Made by a program: the position numbers and the translations under genes
Notes under the pieces: model-generated
What the model was told of the DNA's origin: nothing
The model's database searches: none
What the model saw: only the letters and a program-made list of their open reading frames with translations
Shown: piece by piece, positions 27,058-35,325 of the stretch
How the letters are laid out: every line of letters begins with the position of its first letter
How positions within the stretch are numbered: position 1 is the stretch's first letter
From: Robiginitomaculum sp.
Lineage (GTDB): Bacteria; Pseudomonadota; Alphaproteobacteria; Caulobacterales; Maricaulaceae
Length of the DNA stretch: 64,000 bases
Direction: 5' to 3'
NCBI GenBank assembly: GCA_002733495.1
Contig: NVVV01000002.1
Coordinates: 60,861-124,860 of the forward strand

Positions 27058-27162
27058 ATGACAAACACAACCTTGTTTCAAATGTTGGCTGATACCACCC
27101 GCTTGCGGGTGATGTCCGATGACACCGAGGTTTGCATCCCCTGTTCCGGTTATGGGGTGTGA
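27058..27162 (+). pseudogene. Remnant of an ArsR-type gene
   Basis: A 34-residue ORF opens with MTNTTLFQMLADTTRLRVM, which looks like helix 1-2 of an ArsR regulator, then breaks into DDTEVCIPCSGYGV, ending with two cysteines. An internal deletion joining both ends of an ArsR gene would explain it. It stands before a decayed transporter and permease, suggesting the leftover of a second arsenic operon. Confidence 0.45.
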
Positions 27163-27194
27163 TGCGGTAAAACGCACGCGAAAAAGGGGCCTGT

Positions 27195-27911
27195 CATGGT
27201 ATCTGCGATACTCGGTGCGGTCATTCTGGCAACCTCATTCCTGTTCTCCATGCTGGAACTGGGCCGGGTTTGACTTGAAAACCGTGGCGATTCCGGTTGG
27301 CTTGCTGCTGAACGGCGTGACCACGACGCTGGCGCTTACTACCTATGCCCGCAAGAAACTGGTCGACTGGTCTGGCGGCTGGCCAATGGCGCTGACGGCG
27401 GTGGTCGGCGCACCCATCGGCGCCATGATGGAGCCTTATGTGCCCCATAATGCCCTGATGCTGGGCTTCGCCGCCATGGTGGCGATCGCCGCCGGGCGGA
27501 TGATCTGGACCAGTGTTTTCGCCAAAAAGGCGGCCAATTGGTCCCGCTTCGCACCCGCTTGATCGTCGGTGTGTTTACCGGTCTCTGGATCGGCTTTGTC
27601 GCCGGATTGCTCGGCATTGGCGGCGGCTTCATTGTCGCGCCCCTGTTGATGGCGCTGGGCTATCCGGTGAAAATCGCTGCCGGAACCACCGCCATGGTCT
27701 CTGCCTTTTCTTCGATATCGGGATTTTCCGCCCATGCCCTGCAAGGTCATTTCCCGTTGGTGATCGTGTTGATCGGCGGCGCGGCGGTGCTGGTGGGGGC
27801 CTTGGCTGGCTCGCAATTCATGGCCAACACGCCAAGCCAAAATGGATCAAGCTTACCTATGCGCTGGTCTTGCTGGTGGTGTCGGTCAAACTGGTCATGG
27901 AGATCATCTAA
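27195..27911 (+). pseudogene. TauE/SafE-family exporter, broken by frameshifts
   Basis: One continuous TauE/SafE (anion exporter) protein can be read only by changing frame three times: MVSAILGAVILATSFLFSML (frame 0), WAGFDLKTVAIPVGLLLNGV to KKAANWS (frame 2), LIVGVFTGLWIGFVAGLLGIGG to GSQFMANT (frame 1), and KPKWIKLTYALVLLVVSVKL (frame 0). About ten residues are also missing at the first break. The typical GLLGIGGG and TTAMVS motifs are intact, so decay looks recent. Sequencing error is the alternative for the single-base shifts. Confidence 0.8.
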
Positions 27912-28276
27912 TGTTCAAAATTTTCACCTGGCTTGCTGATTGGGTTACGTATTCTCTGTTGCATTTATCCGCCGAAAGCCGCTTGGGCGATGCGGTGCAT
28001 TTCTTCATCGAGGATGTCACTAAGATCTTTGCGCTCTTGATCCTGACCGTGTTTGCCATCGGTTTCTTTCGATCGCTCTTAACCCCGGAACGGGTGCGCA
28101 AGGCGGACGAGATGGGCGTGGAAATCAAGCTCGAAAAAATCACCAACATGGCGGCCATACTGGGCTATGGGGTGATGTCTACGCCGGGCGTGGTGCTGGA
28201 CGAAGTTGTCGTACATGCAGGCGGCATGCCTAGTCCGGATATGGTGGCCCAATGGCTCGTTAAGGGAAATCGATAG
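27911..28276 (+). pseudogene. Deletion fusion: permease N-terminus joined to thioredoxin-like C-terminus
   Basis: The 121-residue ORF starts as an ArsP/DUF318-type permease (MFKIFTWLADWVTYSLLHL ... FFRSLLTPERVRKADE, about 1-75). It then switches to the last part of a small redox protein (ITNMAAILGYGVMSTPGVVLDE, the cis-Pro region of thioredoxin-like proteins). The remaining permease helices and the CxxC active site are absent. A deletion between adjacent permease and thioredoxin genes explains it. The start overlaps the TauE remnant's stop (TAATG). Confidence 0.7.
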
Positions 28277-28291
28277 TGAAAGATATGTTTC

Positions 28292-28711
28292 TTATTCGTA
28301 TAGCGCCTCAATGATTGGGCAATCCGGGGCATCGCCACCAGCACATTCTTTTGAGATGGTTTTTAAGGTACGTTCCAGCTTTCTAAGGTCAGCAATTTTT
28401 TCCGATACACTTCGCAAATATTCTTGGGTTAATTCGTGCACTTCGCCGCATGTATAGCCATCGGAATCCACCATCGACAAAAGCCTGCGCAATTCTCCGA
28501 TAGAAAACCCAAGTTCGCGGCAACGCAAAATAAACCGCAAGCGCTCCTGCTGTTTTTGGTCATAAATTCGGTGGCCGCTTTGTGTGCGCATGGGCTCTGG
28601 CATGATTCCTATGTTTTCATAGTACCGAATCGTTTCCAGATTGCAGCCTGATTGCTTGGCCAAAGCGCCCCTTTTTAAGTGATCTCGCGTAACTGTGATC
28701 GCCATTGTCAT
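28292..28711 (-). CDS. merR: MerR-family mercury regulator
   Basis: A 139-residue MerR-type activator. The N-terminal winged helix contains ALAKQSGCNLETIRYYENIGIMPEP, followed by the dimer helix (GYTCGEVHELTQEYLRSV) and the metal-binding loop ECAGGDAPDCPII (C-x7-C). Together with the cysteine of YTC this gives the three-cysteine Hg(II) set in a form common in Alphaproteobacteria. The C-x7-C loop alone would also suit Cu(I), but the divergent merC-T-P-A genes decide for mercury. Confidence 0.88.
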   Translation of the reverse strand: MTMAITVTRDHLKRGALAKQSGCNLETIRYYENIGIMPEPMRTQSGHRIYDQKQQERLRFILRCRELGFSIGELRRLLSMVDSDGYTCGEVHELTQEYLRSVSEKIADLRKLERTLKTISKECAGGDAPDCPIIEALYE

Positions 28712-28719
28712 AAAACCTC

Positions 28720-28750
28720 TTGTATCTGTAGTAACTACAGACTGTAGGTT
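28720..28750 (+). promoter_or_regulatory. mer operator/promoter, 19-bp spacer with perfect dyad
   Basis: TTGTAT (28720-28725) and TAGGTT (28745-28750) flank a 19-bp spacer containing the perfect dyad CTGTAG-taa-CTACAG (28726-28740). This is the MerR-type layout in which the regulator untwists the spacer on metal binding. It lies between divergent merR and merC. Confidence 0.85.
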
Positions 28751-28804
28751 AATATCACTAAGTTAATATAGCAAGTGAAAGTGACTGACGTGTCAGGTGA
28801 AAAT

Positions 28805-29203
28805 ATGAAAACTGCGGGTTTATTATCAAAAATCGGCGAAAGCTCAGGCGCATTAGGCAGCGTCATTTCCGCGATGGGTTGCGCTATGTGCTTTCCGGCT
28901 ATTGCCAGCATTGGCGCGGCGCTTGGTCTTGGGTTTCTGGATCAATGGGAAGGCCTGTTTTTGCACACGCTGATGCCGCTATTTGCCCTGCTCGCTTTGC
29001 TGGCAAACGGGCTTGGCTGGCTGGCGCATCGCAGTTTCATGCGAAGCCTGATCGGCATGCTTGGGCCTGCTTTAGTATTGCTGGCGCTTTACCCTTTGTT
29101 CGGTTCGCCCAATCGCAACGCGATTCTTTATAGCGGATTGGCATTGATGGTGAGCTTTGCCCTCTGGGATATTTTTATCAGACCCAGAGGTAAAAAGGGA
29201 TGA
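28805..29203 (+). CDS. merC: Mercury transporter MerC
   Basis: A 132-residue inner-membrane protein with four helices. SAMGCAMCFPAIASIG places the Hg(II)-binding pair Cys26/Cys29 in the first helix, and LGFLDQWEGLF is a family block. The ATG at 28805 follows AGGTGA; the upstream GTG at 28775 is less likely. It imports Hg(II) for reduction by MerA. It overlaps merT (ATGA). Confidence 0.9.
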   Translation: MKTAGLLSKIGESSGALGSVISAMGCAMCFPAIASIGAALGLGFLDQWEGLFLHTLMPLFALLALLANGLGWLAHRSFMRSLIGMLGPALVLLALYPLFGSPNRNAILYSGLALMVSFALWDIFIRPRGKKG

Positions 29204-29580
29204 GTTCATCTGATAATATGAATAAAGCTCCACCCAAAAATACAAATAAACTGCTAGCTACGGGTGGGATTCTAGGCGCAATTCTGGCGTCATCATGCTG
29301 CATTGTGCCGCTGATACTCATCAGTCTCGGTGTATCCGGTGCATGGATCGGCAGCCTCACGGCGCTAGAACCTTACAAGCCGTTATTCATCGGTATTACC
29401 TCCCTTTTTCTGGCCGCCGGATTTTGGCATGTGTATTTCAAAAAACCAGAACCCTGCGAGGATGGAAGCTATTGTGCCCGGCCTTCAAGCTCGCTCATTA
29501 CCAAAACTGCGCTTTGGATCGCAACATTTGTGGTTCTTCTGGCACTTACAACCGATTATTGGGCACCTCTGTTTTATTGA
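29200..29580 (+). CDS. merT: Mercury transporter MerT
   Basis: A 126-residue membrane protein with three helices. The first holds the vicinal pair in LASSCCIVPLILISLG (Cys33-Cys34), followed by GVSGAWIGSLTALEPYKP, the MerT signature. A second cysteine pair on the cytoplasmic loop (EPCEDGSYC) fits transfer of Hg(II) toward MerA. It works with MerP and is coupled to merC by a 4-bp overlap. Confidence 0.93.
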   Translation: MSSSDNMNKAPPKNTNKLLATGGILGAILASSCCIVPLILISLGVSGAWIGSLTALEPYKPLFIGITSLFLAAGFWHVYFKKPEPCEDGSYCARPSSSLITKTALWIATFVVLLALTTDYWAPLFY

Positions 29581-29595
29581 AAAAGGAACGACCTC

Positions 29596-29937
29596 ATGAA
29601 AAAACAAACTCTTGGTATTTTAGTCGTCGGAACCATCGCGCTCAGTGGTTTGGCAGTGCTGGCCACACAGATACCATCATTCGCCAAGGACAATTCAGTT
29701 ATGGCCACGCAAGCCAAACAAACCAAGGCACAGTTTGCCATTGAAAATATGACCTGTGCTACGTGTCCTATCTCTGTACGTACCGCGATGAAGCGTGTGG
29801 ATGATGTGAAGTCTATAGACATTGATTTTGCCACCAAAATCGCAACAGTCGTTTTTGATCCTGCGCACACAGACATAGAAATGATAGCTGCGGCATCCAG
29901 TAATGTCGGCTACCCTGCCAATAAAATTGAAAACTAA
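29596..29937 (+). CDS. merP: Periplasmic mercury-binding protein MerP
   Basis: A 113-residue exported HMA-fold protein: an N-terminal signal (about 1-30, ending SFAKD), then the metal site NMTCATCP (Cys54, Cys57) and the beta-alpha-beta remainder. It binds Hg(II) in the periplasm and passes it to MerT. AAAAGGA lies before the ATG. Confidence 0.9.
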   Translation: MKKQTLGILVVGTIALSGLAVLATQIPSFAKDNSVMATQAKQTKAQFAIENMTCATCPISVRTAMKRVDDVKSIDIDFATKIATVVFDPAHTDIEMIAAASSNVGYPANKIEN

Positions 29938-29965
29938 AATCCCTCAAAAAAAAGAGGCTCTCTCC

Positions 29966-31390
29966 ATGACTGATCGTTCTCCAGTAATGTCTAAAAACAC
30001 CTACGATTTGATCGTTATCGGGGCCGGTTCAGCCGGGTTTTCCGCTGCAATTACAGCTGCCGAACAAGGAAAAACTGTGGCCATCATCGGCTATGGCACC
30101 ATTGGTGGTACCTGCGTCAATGTTGGCTGCGTGCCGTCCAAAGCCATGATCCGCGCTGCCGAAGTGATGCACGCACATTCTGCTGCCAAGCGCTTTAATG
30201 GCATTGATGCCCAGACAAAACTGGAAAGTTGGGCCGATGTGCAGACACAAAAACAAAAGCTTGTCGATGACCTGCGCGCCGCCAAATATAGTGATATTTT
30301 GCCGCAATATGAAACCTTGTCCTATATTGAAGGTGAAGCAAAGCTGGTCACTGGCGGGGTAGAAGCCACTGGACAGTTTTACGAATCCGCTAAAATTATC
30401 ATCGCAACCGGATCACACTCATCAGTGCCACCGATTGATGGTATTTTGAGCGTCCCGCATCTGGATAGCACCAGCGCCCTTGACCTCGAACAATTGCCCA
30501 AAACCATGATTATCATTGGCGCGGGCGTAATTGGTTGTGAACTGGGGCAAATGTTTTCCCGTATGGGCACGCAAGTGACTCTGCTTTGTCGTTCAAATGT
30601 CTTGGCGGGAGCCGAGCCTGAAATCAGTAACGCACTCGCACAATCTCTTAGAGATGAGGGAATGTATGTTCACTGTGGCTCAGTTTATGAATCGATCAAG
30701 CAAGGTGATGGTAAAATCTGCTTGTGCTATCACTACAAAGGTGAAGTTCGCCATTTAGAGGCCGAACATGTCATGCTGGCTACGGGGCGCAAGGCCAATA
30801 CGGCAGGTCTTGGCCTTGAAGACATGGGCGTGGAGCTCGCCAAAAACGGGGGCATCAAGATCGATGAATTCATGCAGACCAATATACTAGGCATTTATGC
30901 TGCTGGCGATGTGACAGGCACGGACCAATTCGTTTATATGGCGGCTTATGGTGCCAAATTGGCGGCGAATAACGCCATAAAGGGAAATGCCATGCGCTAC
31001 GACAATAGCGTCATGCCTGCCGTTGTGTTTACTGACCCCAATTATGCCAGCGTGGGCCTCACCGAAGCTGCGGCCAAAGCAGAAGGTATTGCCGTTAAAA
31101 CCTCGATTCTTGATCTAGAACATGTGCCGCGCGCGCTGGCGGCCAGAGACACACGCGGACTTATTAAACTGGTTGCCAATGCCGACGATAATAAACTGCT
31201 CGGCGCGCATATCCTCGCGCCCGAAGGTGCTGACACCATTCAAACGGCGGCACTCGCCATCAAGACAGGCATGACCTATATCGAACTTGGCGAAATGATT
31301 TTTCCCTACCTGACGACTGTAGAGGGCCTCAAACTGGCGGCGCAGGCCTTTGACAAGGACGTGGGCAAGCTTTCCTGTTGTGCGGGATGA
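29966..31390 (+). CDS. merA: Mercuric reductase MerA
   Basis: A 474-residue flavoprotein disulfide reductase that uses NADPH to reduce Hg(II) to volatile Hg(0). It shows the FAD-binding DLIVIGAGSAGFSA, the redox pair GTCVNVGCVPSK (Cys50/Cys55), the second nucleotide site IIIGAGVIGCELG, and the C-terminal vicinal cysteines KLSCCAG that distinguish MerA from dihydrolipoamide dehydrogenase. There is no N-terminal HMA domain. The start at 29966 is chosen because the track start lies inside merP. Confidence 0.95.
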   Translation: MTDRSPVMSKNTYDLIVIGAGSAGFSAAITAAEQGKTVAIIGYGTIGGTCVNVGCVPSKAMIRAAEVMHAHSAAKRFNGIDAQTKLESWADVQTQKQKLVDDLRAAKYSDILPQYETLSYIEGEAKLVTGGVEATGQFYESAKIIIATGSHSSVPPIDGILSVPHLDSTSALDLEQLPKTMIIIGAGVIGCELGQMFSRMGTQVTLLCRSNVLAGAEPEISNALAQSLRDEGMYVHCGSVYESIKQGDGKICLCYHYKGEVRHLEAEHVMLATGRKANTAGLGLEDMGVELAKNGGIKIDEFMQTNILGIYAAGDVTGTDQFVYMAAYGAKLAANNAIKGNAMRYDNSVMPAVVFTDPNYASVGLTEAAAKAEGIAVKTSILDLEHVPRALAARDTRGLIKLVANADDNKLLGAHILAPEGADTIQTAALAIKTGMTYIELGEMIFPYLTTVEGLKLAAQAFDKDVGKLSCCAG

Positions 31391-31405
31391 TTTGGGTAAC
31401 GGATC

Positions 31406-31516
31406 ATGGCTTCCACAGACCTGAAACTTGAAGAAACCGGCAGTCTGCCCAAACCCGGCCTCATTGGCAGACTGGTTCGTCTCGGTTTTGGGACTTTGTG
31501 GGTGCTGTCAGACTAA
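31406..31516 (+). pseudogene. N-terminal stub of the gene after merA, cut by an IS6-type element
   Basis: MASTDLKLEETGSLPKPGLI... opens 15 bp after merA and is in the right place for a mer operon accessory gene. At about 31501 the coding sense is lost where GGTGCTGTC, which resembles the start of an IS6-family terminal repeat, begins. The frame stops after 36 residues. About 32 residues are native; the original product is not recognisable. Confidence 0.6.
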
Positions 31517-31965
31517 AGCGAAGTGGTCTCTGAAGTTGCAAATTGAGCGTAGTTTAGGTGGCAAGTTGGGCACCTCAGCCAGTGCGTTTGATCGGTTTTC
31601 TTTGAATGTGGTCCTTAGGGTTAGCTGACGGTCGTGGTTGAAATGGTTGTGGATGGATGAGTGGTTTGGTACGAACTTTTGTAAGGTTGCAAAACTCCTA
31701 AATTTGAGCATCGCCCGCTCGCGTCTACGAAAAGGTTGGTGGGAGTTCTCTGCTCGGTTATTGAGCCACCTTTTGATCTGTTGGCGCGGTTCATTACCAA
31801 TGTTTTTCATAGCAGCACGATATGATTTTAAGCGGTCTGTCACGACCATCTTGGGTTTGCCGTATCGTTTCATGGTTTTCTTCAAAAACTTCAATGCAGC
31901 TTTGTCCGTTGTTATGGGCGCATAGTTTCTGTTAATTGTTGCCAGACTTAATGTTTGGGGGGCGT
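31501..31965 (-). mobile_element. IS6-family insertion sequence remnant
   Basis: The minus-strand ORF (31508-31972) carries the C-terminal half of an IS6-type DDE transposase: VVTDRLKSYRAAMK (second Asp) and NNRAENSHQPFRRRERAML (catalytic Glu). The N-terminal helix-turn-helix and first Asp are missing, so it cannot transpose by itself. The right side (31501) begins like an IS6 inverted repeat. The other end is lost at about 31960, directly before the histidine kinase gene. Confidence 0.8.
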
Positions 31966-31970
31966 ACCGC

Positions 31971-33158
31971 ATGAAACTTACACAACCGTCAGCGCAGAAT
32001 GAAAAAACTTTTCGTCGTCAACGCGATTTGATTCTGGCGGCAACAGGTGATGGTATTTACGGCATCAACACTGATGGGAAAACTATGTTTGTGAACCCTG
32101 CCGCGGCCAAAATGTCAGGCTTTGCTGACGAAGAAATGCTTGGCCTTAGTCAACATGAATTAATGCATCACACCCACCCGGATGGCACCCCCTACCCTGT
32201 TCATGAATGCCCGATCTATGCCGCTTTTAGAGACGGCAAGGTACATAGGTGTTCTGATGAGGTCTTCTGGCGCAAGGATGGCACCAGCTTCCCCGTGGAA
32301 TATGTCAGCACCCCAATCTGGGATGAGGGTAAACTCGTGGGCGCTGTTGTTTCATTTCGTGATATATCAGAACGCAAGGCTGCCGAAACAGCCCTGGAGC
32401 AAAGCAAGCAAAGAGAGCGTGACTTGCAAAGTGATCTGCACCATGTTTCCCGTTTAAGCGCCATGGGAGAAGTGGCCTCTGCCATGGCACATGAATTAAA
32501 TCAGCCATTAACGGCCATGATGAATTATGTTCAGGCGTCTCGAAGGCTGCTCGATACTGAGGATCAAGGCGCTAAAGACAAGGCAATTGGGTATATGGAC
32601 AGGGCTATAGAGCAGGCAAGTCGTGCCGGCGGCATCATTCGCAGCCTGCGCAAGTTTGTAGAAAAAGAGGATGCGGACAGAACCTTCGAGTGTATCAACA
32701 CCATTATTGAAGAGGCTGTCGCTCTGATCTTACCAGGAGGAACTGACACCAGCATACGCTTTGAAACGGCACTGGCAGCAGATTTACCCCATATTCTGGT
32801 CGATAAAATCAGATTGCAGCAGGTTGTTGTCAATCTGGTGCGTAATGCACTTGAAGCTCTGCACGGTACCAAAGACGCCAGCATTGAGATTTCCACAACC
32901 TTGGACTCAAAAGACATGATTGAAGTGTGTGTTAGCGATAATGGGCCGGGGCTTTCAGACGCGCTCAAAGGGAAATTATTTCAATCCTTTGTCTCAACCA
33001 AAGGCGAAGGAAAGGGCATGGGCGTTGGGCTTTCCATTTGCCGCACGATCGTCGAAGAGCATGAAGGTAAAATCTTCGCGTTAGACAATACGGACGGAGG
33101 TGTAACCTTTTGCTTCACGTTACCAACACGACCAGAACAGGAAACACAGGATGCCTGA
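31971..33158 (+). CDS. PAS-domain sensor histidine kinase (FixL/DctB-like)
   Basis: A 395-residue soluble kinase. A PAS domain spans about 18-135 (LAATGDGIYGINTDGKTMFVN; FWRKDGTSFPVEY), then a coiled-coil linker, the phospho-acceptor helix AHELNQPLTAMMNY (His174) and an ATPase domain with NLVRNALEAL (N box), DNGPGL and GKGMGVGLSI. No haem-ligand pattern was assigned, so the signal is unknown. The ATG follows GGGGGG and lies next to the IS remnant, so its native upstream region may be lost. It overlaps the regulator gene by 8 bp. Confidence 0.88.
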   Translation: MKLTQPSAQNEKTFRRQRDLILAATGDGIYGINTDGKTMFVNPAAAKMSGFADEEMLGLSQHELMHHTHPDGTPYPVHECPIYAAFRDGKVHRCSDEVFWRKDGTSFPVEYVSTPIWDEGKLVGAVVSFRDISERKAAETALEQSKQRERDLQSDLHHVSRLSAMGEVASAMAHELNQPLTAMMNYVQASRRLLDTEDQGAKDKAIGYMDRAIEQASRAGGIIRSLRKFVEKEDADRTFECINTIIEEAVALILPGGTDTSIRFETALAADLPHILVDKIRLQQVVVNLVRNALEALHGTKDASIEISTTLDSKDMIEVCVSDNGPGLSDALKGKLFQSFVSTKGEGKGMGVGLSICRTIVEEHEGKIFALDNTDGGVTFCFTLPTRPEQETQDA

Positions 33159-33786
33159 TAATCAGACTGTTTTTATACTGGATGATGATGATGCGGTGCG
33201 TGATTCCCTGGAGGCATTGCTAGAATCACATGGTTTTATGACAAAACCCTATGCCTCGGCATATGCTTTTCTGGATGAGGTTACCGCATCGAAAAACGGG
33301 TGTTTAATCCTTGATATTCGTATGCCAGAAATGAATGGGTTGGATGTGCAGGATTGCCTTTCAAAGAGAAATATCTCTCTTCCGGTTATCATCATCACCG
33401 GCCATGGCGACTTGCCAATGGCGGTGCGAGCGATGAAGGGCGGCGCTCTGGACTTTATTGAAAAACCATTTGACGAAGATGGACTGTTGAAGGCTGTGCG
33501 TCGGGCGCTGGATATTGGGGGGAAAATTTACAAGGACGCGGCTATACGCGATAATCTGGCAAAACGGATCAACAAACTTACCCCCCGCGAATATGAAGTG
33601 TTGGTGCAGATCGCTTCTGGCCACCCCAACAAGGTGGTTGCTTTTGAACTGGGTATTAGTCCACGCACCGTAGAGATTCACCGGGCACGGGTGAGTGAAA
33701 AAATGAAGGCGCGTAACTTGTCGCATCTAGTTCGCATGGCCATTGAGGCAGGTATTCTTAACCTTGGGCAACCAACTGCAAATTAG
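33151..33786 (+). CDS. FixJ-family response regulator
   Basis: A 211-residue regulator. The receiver domain (1-120) has the acidic DDDD pocket and phospho-acceptor Asp55 in LILDIRMPEMNG, with IEKPFDED carrying the conserved Lys. The C-terminal LuxR/FixJ helix-turn-helix is LTPREYEVLVQIASG...ISPRTVEIHRARVSEKM. It is the evident partner of the overlapping kinase gene and a candidate activator of the two CCTAGG promoters downstream. Confidence 0.9.
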   Translation: MPDNQTVFILDDDDAVRDSLEALLESHGFMTKPYASAYAFLDEVTASKNGCLILDIRMPEMNGLDVQDCLSKRNISLPVIIITGHGDLPMAVRAMKGGALDFIEKPFDEDGLLKAVRRALDIGGKIYKDAAIRDNLAKRINKLTPREYEVLVQIASGHPNKVVAFELGISPRTVEIHRARVSEKMKARNLSHLVRMAIEAGILNLGQPTAN

Positions 33787-33814
33787 GGATATTCACGTAT
33801 ATTTTTTCGGCATT

Positions 33815-33831
33815 TGAATACCTAATATTCA
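33815..33831. promoter_or_regulatory. Small dyad before the lone receiver gene
   Basis: TGAATA-CCTAA-TATTCA is a perfect 6-bp inverted repeat ending three bases before the ATG at 33835. No ribosome binding site is visible there. It could be an operator, but the evidence is only its symmetry and position. Confidence 0.35.
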
Positions 33832-33834
33832 GAC

Positions 33835-34200
33835 ATGAAGCAGTGTATCCTTGTTATCGATGATGATGCCGCCGTGCGGGATTCATTATCCGCCTTGCTG
33901 GAATGTGCCGGGTATAGCGTGCAATCTTTTTGTTCCGGCGCTCAATTTTTTGATGCGGCACCACGGAGTGAGTGTCAGTGCCTGATTGTCGATATGCATA
34001 TGCCAAGCATGAGCGGTTTACAGGTTGCTGAACGCCTGAAGCTGGAAAATCGCAATATCTCCATTATCCTAATAACCGGGAATCCTAATGCCGCCCTGAA
34101 ATTGCAGGCGGAAAAGTATGACATTGCCATAATTCTGGAAAAGCCCTTTCGTCATGACGCATTATTGGATGCCGTATCCAATTGCCAAACCTATAGGTAA
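33835..34200 (+). CDS. Stand-alone receiver-domain protein
   Basis: A 121-residue CheY-like protein with the acidic pair in LVIDDDAAVRDS, phospho-acceptor Asp53 (IVDMHMPSMSG), and the Lys in ILEKPFRHD. It has no output domain. It may compete for phosphate from the adjacent kinase or relay it. It follows the fixJ-like gene by 48 bp and shares its orientation. Confidence 0.85.
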   Translation: MKQCILVIDDDAAVRDSLSALLECAGYSVQSFCSGAQFFDAAPRSECQCLIVDMHMPSMSGLQVAERLKLENRNISIILITGNPNAALKLQAEKYDIAIILEKPFRHDALLDAVSNCQTYR

Positions 34201-34202
34201 TT

Positions 34203-34225
34203 CTCCCTAGGTATAAAACCGAATT
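34203..34225 (+). promoter_or_regulatory. CCTAGG-type promoter motif, copy 1
   Basis: The stretch CCCTAGGTATAAAACCGAATT occurs here and again before the alpha/beta hydrolase gene at 37.49 kb, in each case about 95-98 bp upstream of the start codon. A shared 20-bp block at equal distance from two genes of one cluster suggests a common activator, plausibly the FixJ-like regulator. Confidence 0.65.
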
Positions 34226-34300
34226 TTGCTAAGCACTCTCACTTCTTAAGTTCTGCTCATACCGGCCAACCCAAGCAATATGGCCTTAAGGAGAGAGAAA

Positions 34301-35077
34301 ATGAAAAACAGGAACCTTCACCTCGGATCGCAATTTCTGAACATTATAATGTTTGGGCTTTTTCTGGCAGTGATGATTACCAACGTCGCGCAAGCTGCTG
34401 GCTTGCCTGACCCAGGCATGAAAATAGACCCCGCTAGGACAGCATTGGTGGTTACCGATCCGCAAAATGATTTTCTTAGCCCAGATGGTGTGGCTTGGGG
34501 TGTGGTTGGCAAAAACGTTGTTGCGAATAATACCGTCGCCAATATCGAAAACCTTTTCAAAACCGCCAAAAACATTGGCATGCCGGTTTTTGTGTCGCCG
34601 CATTATTATTTCCCCCACGACCACCGCTGGCAGATGGAAGGATCACTAGAGCGCCTGATGCACAATATCGGCATGTTTGACCGCAAGGATGCACTGTCCC
34701 TTGATGGCTTTGAAGGCTCTGGTGCCGATTGGCTAACACAATACAAACCATATATTGCCGATGGCAAAACCGTGGTCACCAGTCCGCACAAAGTTTATGG
34801 CCCTGAAACCAATGATCTGGTTTTACAATTACGCAAAGCCGGGATCGACAAGATTATTCTGGCTGGCATGTCCGCCAACCTCTGCACCGAATCTCATATG
34901 CGTGAGTTGATGGAGCAAGGTTTTGAAGTTCTGGTTGTCTCGGATGCTACTGCCGCCGCGCAATTGCCGGGTCTTGATGGCTATGCTGCTGCGCTTACCA
35001 ATTTTCGCATGATCGCCAATCATGTTGGCTCGACCAGCGAAACCATTACTGCCATTAACACGGCTTACCAGAATTAG
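34301..35077 (+). CDS. Exported cysteine hydrolase (isochorismatase family)
   Basis: 258 residues from ATG 34301, which follows AAGGAGAGAG. A signal peptide (to about 32, QAA-G) directs it to the periplasm, unusual for the family. The catalytic triad is visible: Asp53 (VTDPQNDF), Lys164 (SPHKVYG) and Cys195 (GMSANLCTESH). Such enzymes hydrolyse amides, imides or vinyl ethers; the substrate is unknown. It follows CCTAGG motif copy 1 and is followed by a terminator. Confidence 0.85.
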   Translation: MKNRNLHLGSQFLNIIMFGLFLAVMITNVAQAAGLPDPGMKIDPARTALVVTDPQNDFLSPDGVAWGVVGKNVVANNTVANIENLFKTAKNIGMPVFVSPHYYFPHDHRWQMEGSLERLMHNIGMFDRKDALSLDGFEGSGADWLTQYKPYIADGKTVVTSPHKVYGPETNDLVLQLRKAGIDKIILAGMSANLCTESHMRELMEQGFEVLVVSDATAAAQLPGLDGYAAALTNFRMIANHVGSTSETITAINTAYQN

Positions 35078-35125
35078 CCCCCGACCCTGTGAGCCCCTCC
35101 CCCTGCCGCAGGGTCAATCTCAGAG

Positions 35126-35162
35126 CCCGACCGGACAAACACCGGTCGGGTTCCCTTTTTAA
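35126..35162 (+). terminator. Rho-independent terminator
   Basis: CCCGACCGG (35126-35134) pairs with CCGGTCGGG (35142-35150) around a 7-nt loop and is followed by TTCCCTTTTT. It ends the transcript of the cysteine hydrolase gene. Confidence 0.85.
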
Positions 35163-35325
35163 TCCACAGTACAGAAGACTAAGAATGTTGATTAAGTTCA
35201 AAACTGATCTAGCCGCGATACCAGTAAAGACGATGGCACCAGAGGCTCGTGTTTTACTGGAATAAATAAAACCAAAATGAGATTTGCACCCAATATCTAC
35301 CGGACACAGGAGCGAGAAATTAGAC

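Noticed and set aside
26878-27162. 94-residue ORF following arsC as one gene
   Set aside because: Only its last 34 residues from ATG 27058 resemble a protein family; the first part is intergenic and overlaps the arsC end.
35185-35265. 26-residue ORF between the terminator and the DUF1348 gene
   Set aside because: No ribosome binding site, no similarity recognised, and too short to separate from chance.
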